Made by a program: the position numbers and the translations under genes | Notes under the pieces: model-generated | What the model was told of the DNA's origin: nothing | What the model saw: the letters and a program-made list of their open reading frames with translations, nothing else | Databases searched by the model: none | Assembly (NCBI GenBank): GCA_016194585.1 | Contig: JACQBG010000011.1 | Span: forward strand, 1-64,000 | Direction: 5' to 3' | Origin: Gemmatimonadota bacterium | GTDB lineage: Bacteria > Gemmatimonadota > Gemmatimonadetes > Gemmatimonadales > Gemmatimonadaceae | Length of the DNA: 64,000 bases | Part shown: positions 35,741 through 43,688 of the stretch, piece by piece | Layout of the letters: each line of letters starts with the position of its first letter | Numbering within the stretch: position 1 is the stretch's first letter

Positions 35741-37363
35741 CTAGAGCGGGCGCTTGGGGGCGAAGAGGATGCGCAGGAACGCCGGGATCGCCAGCACGCG
35801 CTCGACGACGCTCGGCGAATGCGCGAGCCGCACGTAGGCGTCGAGCCCCGCCGCGTGCGACGCCGAATAGCCGTACCACCACGCCTGCCGCCACGCGCTG
35901 AACTGGTCGGCGACCACGGCCTTGGTGCGCACGCACTCGGCGAGCCCTTCCATGCCGTGCGACCGACCGACGCCGCTCGTCTTCACGCCGCCATGCGGCA
36001 CCTCGACCATGCCCGGCGCGACGATCGCGTCGTTGATCGTGACGCTCCCCGTCTCGATGCGCGCCGCGAGCGCGGCGGCCCTGGATGTGTCGCCGCTCCA
36101 GATGCTGCCGGAGAGGCCGAAATCGCTCGCGTTGGCGCGCGCCACCGCGTCGTCGGCGTCGCGCACCTTCACCACCGGGAGGAGCGGCCCGAACGTCTCC
36201 TCGACGAGCACGCGCGCGTCGGCGGGGACGTCGGCCAGCACCGTCGGCGCGAAGTAGCTCCCGCCCGTGGTGGGCGCCGCTGCCGTGGCCACGACGCGGG
36301 CGCCGCGCGCGAGCGCGTCGTCACGCTGCGCGGTGAGCGTCGCGACGGACGACGGCCGGATGACCGCCGTGACGTCGGTGTCGGGCGACGACCCGGGGCC
36401 GACGCGCAGCGCGCCGACGACCTTGCCGAGCTCGGCGACGAACGCGTCGTACACCGGCGCCTCGACGAACACCCGCTTCGGCGCGACGCAGGTCTGCCCG
36501 GCGTTGCTGAACCGTCCCCACGCCACGCCGCGCGCGGCGTGGGCGACGTTCGCGTCGGCGAGCACGATCGCGGCGTCGCTCCCCCCGAGCTCGAGCGAAC
36601 AGGGGATGAGCCGCTCCGCGCAGGCGAGCGCGACCTTGCGACCCGTGGCCACGCTGCCCGTGAAGAAGACCTTGTCGACGTCGCCGCGCGTGAGCGCCGC
36701 GCCGACCGCGCCGTCGCCCTGCAGCACCGTCACGACCCCGGCCGGCGCTCCGGCCTCGGCGAACAGTTCGCCCAGCAGCGCCCCCGTCGACGGCGTGAAC
36801 TCGCTCGGCTTCATGAGCACCACGTTCCCCGTCGCCAGCGCCGGGAGCGCTTCGGCGGCGGCCAGCATGAAAGGGTAGTTCCAGGGCGCGACGATGGCGA
36901 TGACGCCGTACGGCTCGTGCAGGATGCGCACGCGCTTGCGCTTCATGGCGAGCGAGAGTCCCATGCGCCACGACGGCCGCAGGAAGCGCGGCGCGCGCGC
37001 GGCGTAGTAGCGCGCGAAGTCGAGCGTGGTGGCGATCTCGGTGCTGAACGCCTCGGCGGCCGACTTGCCGTTCTCGCGCGTGAGCACGGCCGCGACGTCG
37101 TGCCGGCGCCGGTAGAGCACCTCGTGAAAGCGGCGCAGCAGGCGCACCCGGGTGCCCAGGGGGGCGGCCGCCCACGCGGGGAGGGCCGCGCGGGCCCTGG
37201 CGATGGCCGCCGCGACCTCGTCCGGGGTGGCGGCCGCGTAGCTCTTCCAGACCTCGCCGGTGGCCGGGTCGCGGGATTCCACCGGCCGGCCGGCCGGGGG
37301 AACGGACGTCGCCCCGCGGGGTGTCTCACTGGTGGCCGGTGAGGGAGAAAGCGAGGTCGTCAT
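35741..37363 (-). CDS. NAD(P)+-dependent aldehyde dehydrogenase
   Basis: A 540-residue ALDH-superfamily enzyme, somewhat long because of a Pro/Ala-rich N-terminus and a C-terminal extension. Catalytic Cys292 lies in NAGQTCVAP and the general base Glu258 in LELGGSDAAIV. Cofactor-site segments are VAPWNYPFMLAAAEALPAL and FTGSVATGRKVA. The final 60 residues include a hydrophobic amphipathic stretch (WWYGYSASHAAGLDAYVRLA...AIPAFLRILFAP). That stretch recalls the membrane-associating tails of fatty-aldehyde dehydrogenases. Long-chain aldehydes are thus a plausible substrate. The start ATG has no strong ribosome site. It heads the operon with YggT and DUF167. Confidence 0.92.
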   Translation of the reverse strand: MTTSLSPSPATSETPRGATSVPPAGRPVESRDPATGEVWKSYAAATPDEVAAAIARARAALPAWAAAPLGTRVRLLRRFHEVLYRRRHDVAAVLTRENGKSAAEAFSTEIATTLDFARYYAARAPRFLRPSWRMGLSLAMKRKRVRILHEPYGVIAIVAPWNYPFMLAAAEALPALATGNVVLMKPSEFTPSTGALLGELFAEAGAPAGVVTVLQGDGAVGAALTRGDVDKVFFTGSVATGRKVALACAERLIPCSLELGGSDAAIVLADANVAHAARGVAWGRFSNAGQTCVAPKRVFVEAPVYDAFVAELGKVVGALRVGPGSSPDTDVTAVIRPSSVATLTAQRDDALARGARVVATAAAPTTGGSYFAPTVLADVPADARVLVEETFGPLLPVVKVRDADDAVARANASDFGLSGSIWSGDTSRAAALAARIETGSVTINDAIVAPGMVEVPHGGVKTSGVGRSHGMEGLAECVRTKAVVADQFSAWRQAWWYGYSASHAAGLDAYVRLAHSPSVVERVLAIPAFLRILFAPKRPL

Positions 37364-37449
37364 GGGCGGGACTCGGTCGGCTGGGGGAGTGACTGGAAGA
37401 TGTCCAGAAGGGAGGGCGTTGGCGAGCCGAGGGGCAGGTGACGGCGGGC

Positions 37450-37464
37450 TTACCCTGAGGGTAA
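37450..37464. promoter_or_regulatory. 15-base palindrome in divergent promoter region
   Basis: TTACCC and GGGTAA arms around TGA, followed by AT-rich ATGGATAATG, in the 201-base gap between the aldehyde dehydrogenase (-) and the ECF sigma gene (+). It could be an operator or part of a promoter. The GTAACGTCC element at 37531 is a second possible promoter piece. Confidence 0.35.
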
Positions 37465-37564
37465 TGGATAATGAAGCGTGGGACGCAGGGTGCGGGGTCA
37501 AGTCGGGTGGCGCGTCGTTCGGCGGCTGGGTAACGTCCGGAATGTCTACCGGGTCAGGCACAGC

Positions 37565-38107
37565 GTGAACGAGATCGATCCAGCCATCCCCCTGCGGGCG
37601 AGATCCGGCGATGAGAAGGCGTTCATCGAGATCGTGGAGTTCTATTATCCGCGATGCCTCCGGTTCGCGCGCAACATGCTGGGTAACGATCAGGACGCGG
37701 AAGAGGCGGTGCAGGACGCGTTCACCCGGGTGTACGACAGTTTTCCGCGGTTCCGGGAGGATGCGCGCTTCGATCCCTGGCTGTTCCGGATCCTGGCGAA
37801 CCGGTGCCGGACGAGCATGGCGCGGAGCCGGCGACACCGGCAGATGATCGAATACGGCGAACTGCCGTTGATGGCGGTCGCGGCCGCTCCCGAGGAGGAG
37901 TTCGGAGCGGATTGGGCGGAGGAAGTGCGGGTGGTCCTTGAGACCCTACCGCCGGAGCAGCGGGAGGCGTTCCTGCTGCGGCACGTGGAGGATCTCTCCT
38001 ATGAAGACATTGCCGCGGTGACCGGTGCTGGTCTCTCGGCCTTGCGGATGCGGGTCAAGCGCGCGTGTGACGCGCTGCGGGCCCGACTCGAGAAGGTGGA
38101 ACGATGA
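37565..38107 (+). CDS. ECF-type RNA polymerase sigma factor
   Basis: A 180-residue ECF sigma factor. Region 2 (about 25-90) has FYYPRCLRFARNMLGNDQDAEEAVQDAF and RFDPWLFRILANRCRT. Region 4 (about 120-175) has LETLPPEQREAFLLRHVEDLSYEDIAAVTG and LRMRVKRACDALRARL, a complete helix-turn-helix. It directs polymerase to alternative promoters, normally under control of a cotranscribed membrane anti-sigma. The GTG at 37565 is taken as start; the frame is open further upstream but lacks conserved residues. The stop overlaps the next gene as ATGA. Confidence 0.94.
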   Translation: MNEIDPAIPLRARSGDEKAFIEIVEFYYPRCLRFARNMLGNDQDAEEAVQDAFTRVYDSFPRFREDARFDPWLFRILANRCRTSMARSRRHRQMIEYGELPLMAVAAAPEEEFGADWAEEVRVVLETLPPEQREAFLLRHVEDLSYEDIAAVTGAGLSALRMRVKRACDALRARLEKVER

Positions 38108-38697
38108 TCGTGGAAGAACGGGATGAACTGATCGATCGCGCGGCTCGGGCGCTGGCGGCGTTGCCGCCGGCGGACCCGTTGGCCGTGATGCAGATCGTGT
38201 CGCTCGCGAGGACGCGGCGCGGAACGCGCCACCCGCTGGCGGCGCGCTTCGCGGGGTGGATGCGCACGCCGTCGTTCTCGCTCGCCTCGGCGACGATGTT
38301 CGCCGCGGCGACATTGGTGATCGGGTTCGTGTCGGGGAATGCGGTCGAGCGGGCCGCGAGCGGCTCCCCGGCGTCGGCCACGCGTGCGGTGGAGCTCATG
38401 CCCGCGGCCGACGTCGGCGCCGCGGCGCGCGCCGTGGCCGTGCCGATGGTGCTCGACGCGCGCTCGGCGACCACGGTGTCTGTCGTGGGCGACTTCAACA
38501 ACTGGGACGCGACGGCGACGCCGATGCAGCGGTTCGGCGGCGACGGTCCGTGGACGGCGACGGTGCTCGCGAAGCCGGGGCGCCACGTCTACGCGTTCAT
38601 GGTCGACGGCGTGCTGACCGCCGACCCGCGGGCCCCCAAGGCTCGTGACGTGGACTACGGGGGCGAGGCCTCCGTGCTGATGGTGACCAAGCCATGA
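38104..38697 (+). CDS. Membrane-anchored E-set (glycogen-binding-like) protein, probable anti-sigma
   Basis: A 197-residue protein. The N-terminal cytoplasmic part (about 1-55) is acidic/helical (ERDELIDRAARALAAL). One membrane helix follows (about 58-78, FAAATLVIGFVSGNA) and an outward-facing C-terminal E-set/AMPK1_CBM-like domain (about 113-197: VSVVGDFNNWDATATPM...RHVYAFMVDG). Topology and ATGA overlap with the sigma gene are those of a membrane anti-sigma factor, but no classical zinc-binding anti-sigma motif is visible. The E-set domain may sense a glucan or an envelope protein. Anti-sigma function is inferred from position. Confidence 0.82.
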   Translation: MIVEERDELIDRAARALAALPPADPLAVMQIVSLARTRRGTRHPLAARFAGWMRTPSFSLASATMFAAATLVIGFVSGNAVERAASGSPASATRAVELMPAADVGAAARAVAVPMVLDARSATTVSVVGDFNNWDATATPMQRFGGDGPWTATVLAKPGRHVYAFMVDGVLTADPRAPKARDVDYGGEASVLMVTKP

Positions 38698-39332
38698 CGA
38701 TGCGATCGACCGCGGCCTACGTGGCCGCCGCCATGCTGGTGCTGGCCGCGTCGGCCAGCGCGCAGGACGCGCGCCTGTCGCTGATCCGCGACGACGCGAC
38801 GCGCGACGCGGTGCGGGCGCAGTTGCGCAGTGCGACGTCGCGCGGGCTCCCCGCCGACCCGTTCATGTCGAAGGCGCTCGAGGGCGTGGCCAAGAAGGCG
38901 TCGACGAAAAGCATCCGCGCGGCGATGGCGGCGCTCGAGAAGCGCATGCGCGCGGCGCACGCGGCGCTCGCGCCGTCGTCGGATGTGGACGAACTCGCCG
39001 CGGGCGCCGACGCGCTCTCGGTGGGAGTGCCGGAGAAGGCGCTGAAGCAGCTGCGCGCGACGGCGCCGGGGCGCTCGATCTCGGTGGAGCTCGGCGTGTT
39101 GACGGAACTGGTGGCGCGCGGCGTACCCGTGAAACAGGCCACCAAGGCAGTGCTCGACCTGATGGCGCGAGGCGCGACGGGTGTGCAACTTACGGCACTC
39201 GGACGGGACGTGCAGGGCGACGTGGCGGCGGGACTGAAGCCCGACGTGGCGCTCGACCTGCGCGGCCGGAATGTTCTCTCACTTCTGCCGCCGCCGCCAA
39301 CTGTGTCGAACGTCAATGTTCGTCCTCGGTGA
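38694..39332 (+). CDS. Periplasmic helical protein of unknown function
   Basis: A 212-residue protein with a signal peptide (about 1-24, SASAQD). The mature part is mostly helical with heptad-like Ala/Leu spacing (MSKALEGVAKKASTKSIRAAMAALEKRMRAA) and two related segments GVPEKALKQL and GVPVKQATKAVLDLM. It ends in a Pro tract and a basic tail. No family was recognised. It overlaps the E-set gene by ATGA, so it belongs to the ECF operon and may link the anti-sigma to the outer-membrane product. Confidence 0.72.
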   Translation: MTMRSTAAYVAAAMLVLAASASAQDARLSLIRDDATRDAVRAQLRSATSRGLPADPFMSKALEGVAKKASTKSIRAAMAALEKRMRAAHAALAPSSDVDELAAGADALSVGVPEKALKQLRATAPGRSISVELGVLTELVARGVPVKQATKAVLDLMARGATGVQLTALGRDVQGDVAAGLKPDVALDLRGRNVLSLLPPPPTVSNVNVRPR

Positions 39333-39347
39333 GGCCATTCTGACGGA

Positions 39348-40487
39348 ATGAGCCCACGCGTCATCGCGTGGGCGCTCCTCGCTGCCGCATGGCGCGCCGT
39401 GGGCGCGCAGTCGCCGCAGGACGTGCAGTTGGACGCGGGGTATGCCCGCGTCCAGCAGCGCGCGCGCGACGAGCGGGGCGCGGGCATTCTGGGCGTCACG
39501 TGGCGCGTGAGCGACCTGCGCGTCTCGTCGCTGCTGTCGGCCGCCCTCACCAACACCGGCGATTCGCTGGCCGCCGGCCAGATCCTCGGCGCGATCGCGA
39601 TGCGGCCGACGAGCGCGCGGTGGGCGGTGCTCGAGGCGGGGGCCGGGCTCAACATCTTCGGCATCACCAACAGCGGGCGCGGCGGCAATTTCAGCGGCTA
39701 CCTGCGGCCCCGGGTGAGCTTCGGCGACGGCGGCGCATGGGTCGGCGTCTCCGACGGCTCCACGGTGCGTGACGGCAATCCCAGCCATGGCACGACGGTC
39801 GAGGCGGGCGGGTGGTACCGGCTGGGCGACGTGACGGCCACGGCGTCGTTCTCGCGCCTCCGCACCGACGACTGGCCGCTCCTCGAGGCGGCGGGGATCT
39901 ATCTCTCGCGGCCGGCGCTGATGGCCGACATGGACGACGCCACCGTCGGGCTGCACTACGCGCGCGGCCGGTTCACCGCCGACCTCGCGAACAGCTGGCG
40001 GGAGGGGCGGCGGGCGAGTCCGGTGTCGCAGGAGGCGCTGCTGTGGTCGGCGTCGTGGGCGTTCACCGACCGTGTCGCGCTGGCGTTGTCGGGCGGGCGC
40101 ATGCTCGCCGATCCGGTGCGCGGCACCCCCGACGCGTCGCTGACGATGGCGGTGCTCCGTTTCACCTGGCGGCCGAAGGAGAGCGAGGCCGACGTGCCGG
40201 GGGTCGCCTCGTACGCCCGGGTCGCGCCGCAGGCGGGGGGCGCGATGCTCCTCCTCGCCATCGTCGCGCCGTCGTCGGTGGCGGTGGACGTCGCCGGCGA
40301 CTTCTCGAACTGGGAGCCGACCCCGCTGGTGCGGACGCCGAACGGCTGGGAATTCCAGACGTTCCTGAAGCCGGGGCGCCATCGCGTGGCGGTGCGTTAC
40401 GACGGCGGCCCGTGGCGCGCGCCGGGGAACCTGGCCAGAATGAAGGACGAATTCGACGGCGAATACGGCTTGATCATCGTACCCTGA
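39348..40487 (+). CDS. Outer-membrane barrel with C-terminal E-set domain
   Basis: A 379-residue protein. Signal peptide (about 1-20, RAVGAQ), then alternating beta strands over about 25-295 with aromatic residues and Gly-rich turns (SGYLRPRVSFGDGGAWVGVSD, GGWYRLGDVTATASFSRL). This pattern is like an outer-membrane barrel. A short linker precedes a C-terminal E-set/AMPK1_CBM-like domain (about 305-379: VAVDVAGDFSNWEPTPL...GRHRVAVRYDG). That domain resembles the one in the second gene of the operon. Barrel assignment is by pattern only. It lies 15 bases after the helical protein gene. Confidence 0.75.
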   Translation: MSPRVIAWALLAAAWRAVGAQSPQDVQLDAGYARVQQRARDERGAGILGVTWRVSDLRVSSLLSAALTNTGDSLAAGQILGAIAMRPTSARWAVLEAGAGLNIFGITNSGRGGNFSGYLRPRVSFGDGGAWVGVSDGSTVRDGNPSHGTTVEAGGWYRLGDVTATASFSRLRTDDWPLLEAAGIYLSRPALMADMDDATVGLHYARGRFTADLANSWREGRRASPVSQEALLWSASWAFTDRVALALSGGRMLADPVRGTPDASLTMAVLRFTWRPKESEADVPGVASYARVAPQAGGAMLLLAIVAPSSVAVDVAGDFSNWEPTPLVRTPNGWEFQTFLKPGRHRVAVRYDGGPWRAPGNLARMKDEFDGEYGLIIVP

Positions 40488-40494
40488 GGACGCC

Positions 40495-41787
40495 ATGACT
40501 GATCGTCGCACGTTCGTGAAGAGCCTTGCCGGCGCGGGTGCCGCCCTCCCCATGATGCGCGAGAACGCCTTCGCGCAGATCTTCAAGGCGAACGCCATCG
40601 CCGGGGACCGGGCGCCGCAGGACGTCGCCGAGGACGAGCTGTACTGGGCCCAGATCCAGCGCGCGTTCGACGCCGACCGCACGATGATCAACCTGAACAA
40701 CGGCGGCGTGTGCCCGACGCCGACGCACGTGCTCGAGCAGCTGTTCCGCGACCTGCGGTTCACGAACGAGCTGCCGGTGGAGCACATGTGGCGCGTGCTC
40801 GAGCCGCGCATGGAGAGCACGCGGCGCGACCTCGCCCGCGAGTTCGGCTGCGATCCCGAGGAGATGGCCGTCGTCCGCAACGCGAGCGAAGCGAACGAGA
40901 TCATGATCTTCGGGCTCGACCTCAAGCGCGGCGACGAGGTGGTGGTCACCAACCAGAACTACCCGCGCATGATCACGTCGTGGCAGCAGCGCGAGCGCCG
41001 CGAGGGGATCGTCCTCAAGCAGGTCTCGTTCAAGGTGCCGCCGCCGAGCGACGACTACATCGTCGAGCAGTTCCGGCAGGCGATCACGCCGCGCACGAAG
41101 GTCATCGAGGTCACGCACATCACGAACCTCACCGGGCAGATCATGCCGGTGCGGAAGCTCGTCGACATGGCGCGGCCGCTCGGCATCGAGGTGTTCGTCG
41201 ACGGCGCGCACGCCTTCAGCCACTTCCCCTTCAAGCGTGACGAGCTCGACTGCGACTACTACGGCACCTCGCTGCACAAATGGACGCTCGCGCCGATCGG
41301 CACGGGGTTCCTCTACGTGCGCCAGGCGAAGATCCCGCAGCTCTGGTCGCTGATGGGGTCGGGCGAGGGGAACCGCGCGAACATCCGGAAGTACGAGGAG
41401 ATCGGCACGCACCCCCAGGCGAACTTCAACGCCGTGTCGGCCGCGCTCGCGTTCAGCCGCGGCATCGGCGCGGAGCGCAAGATCGCGCGGCTCCGCTACC
41501 TGCGGAACCGGTGGGCGAACCGCCTGCTCGCCGAGAGCGACCGCGTGCAGGTGCTCACTCCGCTCACCGGCGAGCGGAGCGGCGCCATCTGCATGTTCGA
41601 CGTGAAGGGGATGGATCCGGGCAAGCTCGGCGGCTGGCTGCTCGACAAGTACAAGATCGTCACCACGCCCATCGTGCATCCCGAGTTCCACGGCATCCGC
41701 ATCACGCCGAACGTGTACACGTCGGTGGACGAGATCGACACCTTCGGGGACGCGGTGACGAAGGCGATCAAGAAGGGGATCGCGTAA
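40495..41787 (+). CDS. Tat-exported class V aminotransferase-fold PLP enzyme
   Basis: A 430-residue protein. The twin-arginine signal RRTFVKSLAGAGAAL (4-18) suggests folded export. The catalytic core is of the isopenicillin-N-epimerase/cysteine-desulfurase group: RNASEANEIMIFGL, VFVDGAHAFSHFP with the PLP Asp, and Lys262 in SLHKWTLAPIG forming the Schiff base. Substrate is unknown; epimerase or desulfurase-like reactions are possible. GAGGA four bases upstream of the ATG. It follows the E-set barrel by 7 bases, so it may be the fifth gene of the ECF operon. A strong terminator follows. Confidence 0.88.
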   Translation: MTDRRTFVKSLAGAGAALPMMRENAFAQIFKANAIAGDRAPQDVAEDELYWAQIQRAFDADRTMINLNNGGVCPTPTHVLEQLFRDLRFTNELPVEHMWRVLEPRMESTRRDLAREFGCDPEEMAVVRNASEANEIMIFGLDLKRGDEVVVTNQNYPRMITSWQQRERREGIVLKQVSFKVPPPSDDYIVEQFRQAITPRTKVIEVTHITNLTGQIMPVRKLVDMARPLGIEVFVDGAHAFSHFPFKRDELDCDYYGTSLHKWTLAPIGTGFLYVRQAKIPQLWSLMGSGEGNRANIRKYEEIGTHPQANFNAVSAALAFSRGIGAERKIARLRYLRNRWANRLLAESDRVQVLTPLTGERSGAICMFDVKGMDPGKLGGWLLDKYKIVTTPIVHPEFHGIRITPNVYTSVDEIDTFGDAVTKAIKKGIA

Positions 41788-41804
41788 CGGCAGGGGAGGC
41801 AACG

Positions 41805-41843
41805 GCGGGTGGACGGTCTACCGTCGACCGTCCACCCGCTTTT
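41805..41843 (+). terminator. Rho-independent terminator built from heptamer repeat
   Basis: Perfect 13-base arms (41805-41817 and 41827-41839), 9-base loop, then TTTT at 41840-41843. It is made of 7-base units ACGGTCT, ACCGTCG, ACCGTCC in register from 41813, the same periodicity as the metF-metH palindrome. It ends the ECF-aminotransferase unit. Confidence 0.85.
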
Positions 41844-41859
41844 CATCTTGGAGTGGTCG

Positions 41860-42495
41860 ATGGCCGCGAAGAAGAAGGCCGCTGCGAAGAAGAGGGCCGT
41901 GCCGAAGAAGCCGGCGGCCACGAAGCCCGCGGCCGCCCGGCCGAAGGTCGCGTCGCCGAAAGCGTCGCCGAAAACCGCGGCGCCGGCCGGCGGTCCATGG
42001 GCCGCCGCGTTCGCGCCGCGCGCCGAGGGGGAGCGGCGCTACTGGCTCGTGAAGAGCGAGCGCTCCGTGTTCTCGTTCGACGACCTCCTCGCCTCGGCCG
42101 GCCAGCGCACCTGCTGGGACGGCGTGCGCAACTACGCCGCACGCAACTTCCTGCGCGACGGGATGAAGCGCGGCGACCTCGTCTTCTTCTACCACTCGAT
42201 GGACGAGCCGCAGTCGATCGTCGGCGTGTGCGAAGTGGTGCGCGAAGGCTATCCCGACCACACGGCGACGATGCGCGGCCACGCGCACTTCGACGCCGAG
42301 AGCGATCCGGGAGCCCCCACCTGGTTCATGGTCGACCTGCGCGCCGTCGAGCGGCTCCCGCGCGCCGTCACGCTGCCGGCGATCAAGGCGCGCGCCGAAC
42401 TCGCGGGGATGGCGCTGCTCCGCATCGGCCGGCTCTCGGTGACGCCGGTGACGCCCTCCGAGTGGGCGGTGATCCGGGCGATGGGCGCGAGCTGA
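41860..42495 (+). CDS. EVE-domain protein with histone-H1-like tail
   Basis: A 211-residue protein. The first 48 residues are a Lys/Ala/Pro tail (AAKKKAAAKKRAVPKKPAA) like bacterial histone-H1-type DNA-binding tails. The rest is an EVE domain of the thymocyte-nuclear-protein-1 type: RRYWLVKSERSVFSFDDLL, TCWDGVRNYAARNFLRDGMKRGDLVFFYHS and the PUA-like C-terminal strands. EVE domains bind modified bases in DNA or RNA. The tail suggests nucleic-acid association independent of the pocket. GGAG six bases upstream of the ATG; a terminator separates it from the upstream genes. Confidence 0.92.
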   Translation: MAAKKKAAAKKRAVPKKPAATKPAAARPKVASPKASPKTAAPAGGPWAAAFAPRAEGERRYWLVKSERSVFSFDDLLASAGQRTCWDGVRNYAARNFLRDGMKRGDLVFFYHSMDEPQSIVGVCEVVREGYPDHTATMRGHAHFDAESDPGAPTWFMVDLRAVERLPRAVTLPAIKARAELAGMALLRIGRLSVTPVTPSEWAVIRAMGAS

Positions 42496-42523
42496 TCGTC
42501 CACGGATCACGCCGCACCGGACG

Positions 42524-43648
42524 CTACTTCACGACGCGATTCTCCTTCGACCCGTTGCTGATCTGCAGGTCGAACCCCTCGGGCGTCGTCGTGTGATAGC
42601 TCTTGTAGATCACGTTCGGATCGTGGATGTCGCCCTTGCCGCCGGTGTCCTCGCGCGCCGTGAGCCCGCGCGCGGCGAGCGCCCCGCGGACGGTGTCGGC
42701 GTCGAACGGTGAGATGCCGAAGGAGACGTGGTTGATCACCGCGCGGCGCGGCGCCGCCGGCGCGCCCGGCGCCGGCGCGGGCGCCATCCCCCGGATGATG
42801 ATGTTGCCGACGTCGTCGGCGAGCTCCGTCTGGTTCTGGTCCCCCTCGTCGCCCGTCGGCTTCCATCCGAGCAGTGCCGCGTAGAACGCCGTGCTCTCCT
42901 TGTAGTTCGACACCGCGAACGAGATGTGGTCGAGCCAGGTGCTCTTCCAGTCCGTTCCCGCGAACGGGGCGGGCGCGACGAGCGTCGCACTTGCCGCACG
43001 GGCCTTGCGAGCCCTCAGGTGCGCGTCGTTGCTGATCTGTACGTCGAAGCCGTCGGGGTCCTTCACGTGGAAGCTCTCGAAGCCATGCCCGTCGTTGTCG
43101 GCGACCGGGTGGAGCCCTCGCTTCTCGAGCTCGGCCTCGACCGTCTTCGCGTTCCATGGCGCGATCACCCAGCAGAACGAATCCCACACCGCGTGCACGG
43201 GCGCTCGCGCGCCGCCCCGCCCCCCGCGTCCGCCGCGCGCGGCGGTGCTGTCGCCGGCCGGCGGCGCCGGCGGCACCTGCAAGCCCCCGCGGATCTCCAC
43301 GCTCCCGATGTCGCCGATGTCGAGCACCGCCTTCGTGCCGTCGTCGCTGCGAACGCGCCAGTTCATCAGCGCGGCGTAGTAGGCCGCCTCGCGCTTGTAA
43401 TCGCTCACCTGCACCGAGAAGTGGTCGAGGGCGACGGTCTTCCAGCCGGTGGGCGCGAACGGCGGCTTGGCCGGCGTCGTGTCGCACGGCGCGGTCGCGC
43501 GCCCCATGGCGCAGCGGCTCTGGCCGCGTGCGGCGAGCGGCAGCAGCGCCGCGAGCAGCGCGAGCAGGGTGAGCGAACTCACGAACGCGCCGGTGCGGCG
43601 CGCGCCGCGGAGAGCGGCGTCCGGGAGGGGCGGACGAACATGCGGCAT
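42524..43648 (-). CDS. Secreted protein with two VOC/glyoxalase domains
   Basis: A 374-residue protein. Signal peptide (about 15-41, LLALLAALLPLAARGQ) and two VOC-type modules (about 66-215 and 235-370). Each module begins with an LDHxSxxVSxYKxxxxFYxALLxW pattern and ends with GFDVQISN or GFDLQISN. An Arg/Gly-rich linker separates strands within the first module. VOC enzymes act on vicinal-oxygen substrates with a metal; the ligand set is incomplete by eye, so it may be a binding protein. The ATG at 43648 has GGAG six bases upstream; an upstream ATG at 43732 lacks support. Confidence 0.85.
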   Translation of the reverse strand: MPHVRPPLPDAALRGARRTGAFVSSLTLLALLAALLPLAARGQSRCAMGRATAPCDTTPAKPPFAPTGWKTVALDHFSVQVSDYKREAAYYAALMNWRVRSDDGTKAVLDIGDIGSVEIRGGLQVPPAPPAGDSTAARGGRGGRGGARAPVHAVWDSFCWVIAPWNAKTVEAELEKRGLHPVADNDGHGFESFHVKDPDGFDVQISNDAHLRARKARAASATLVAPAPFAGTDWKSTWLDHISFAVSNYKESTAFYAALLGWKPTGDEGDQNQTELADDVGNIIIRGMAPAPAPGAPAAPRRAVINHVSFGISPFDADTVRGALAARGLTAREDTGGKGDIHDPNVIYKSYHTTTPEGFDLQISNGSKENRVVK

Positions 43649-43688
43649 GCGGTGCTCCGGGGGGATGAGGTGCGTCAAAATGCGCGCG

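Noticed and set aside
38104-38697. Cytoplasmic glycogen-branching or AMPK-type regulator
   Set aside because: The E-set domain follows a membrane helix and so faces outward; no catalytic glycoside domain is present.
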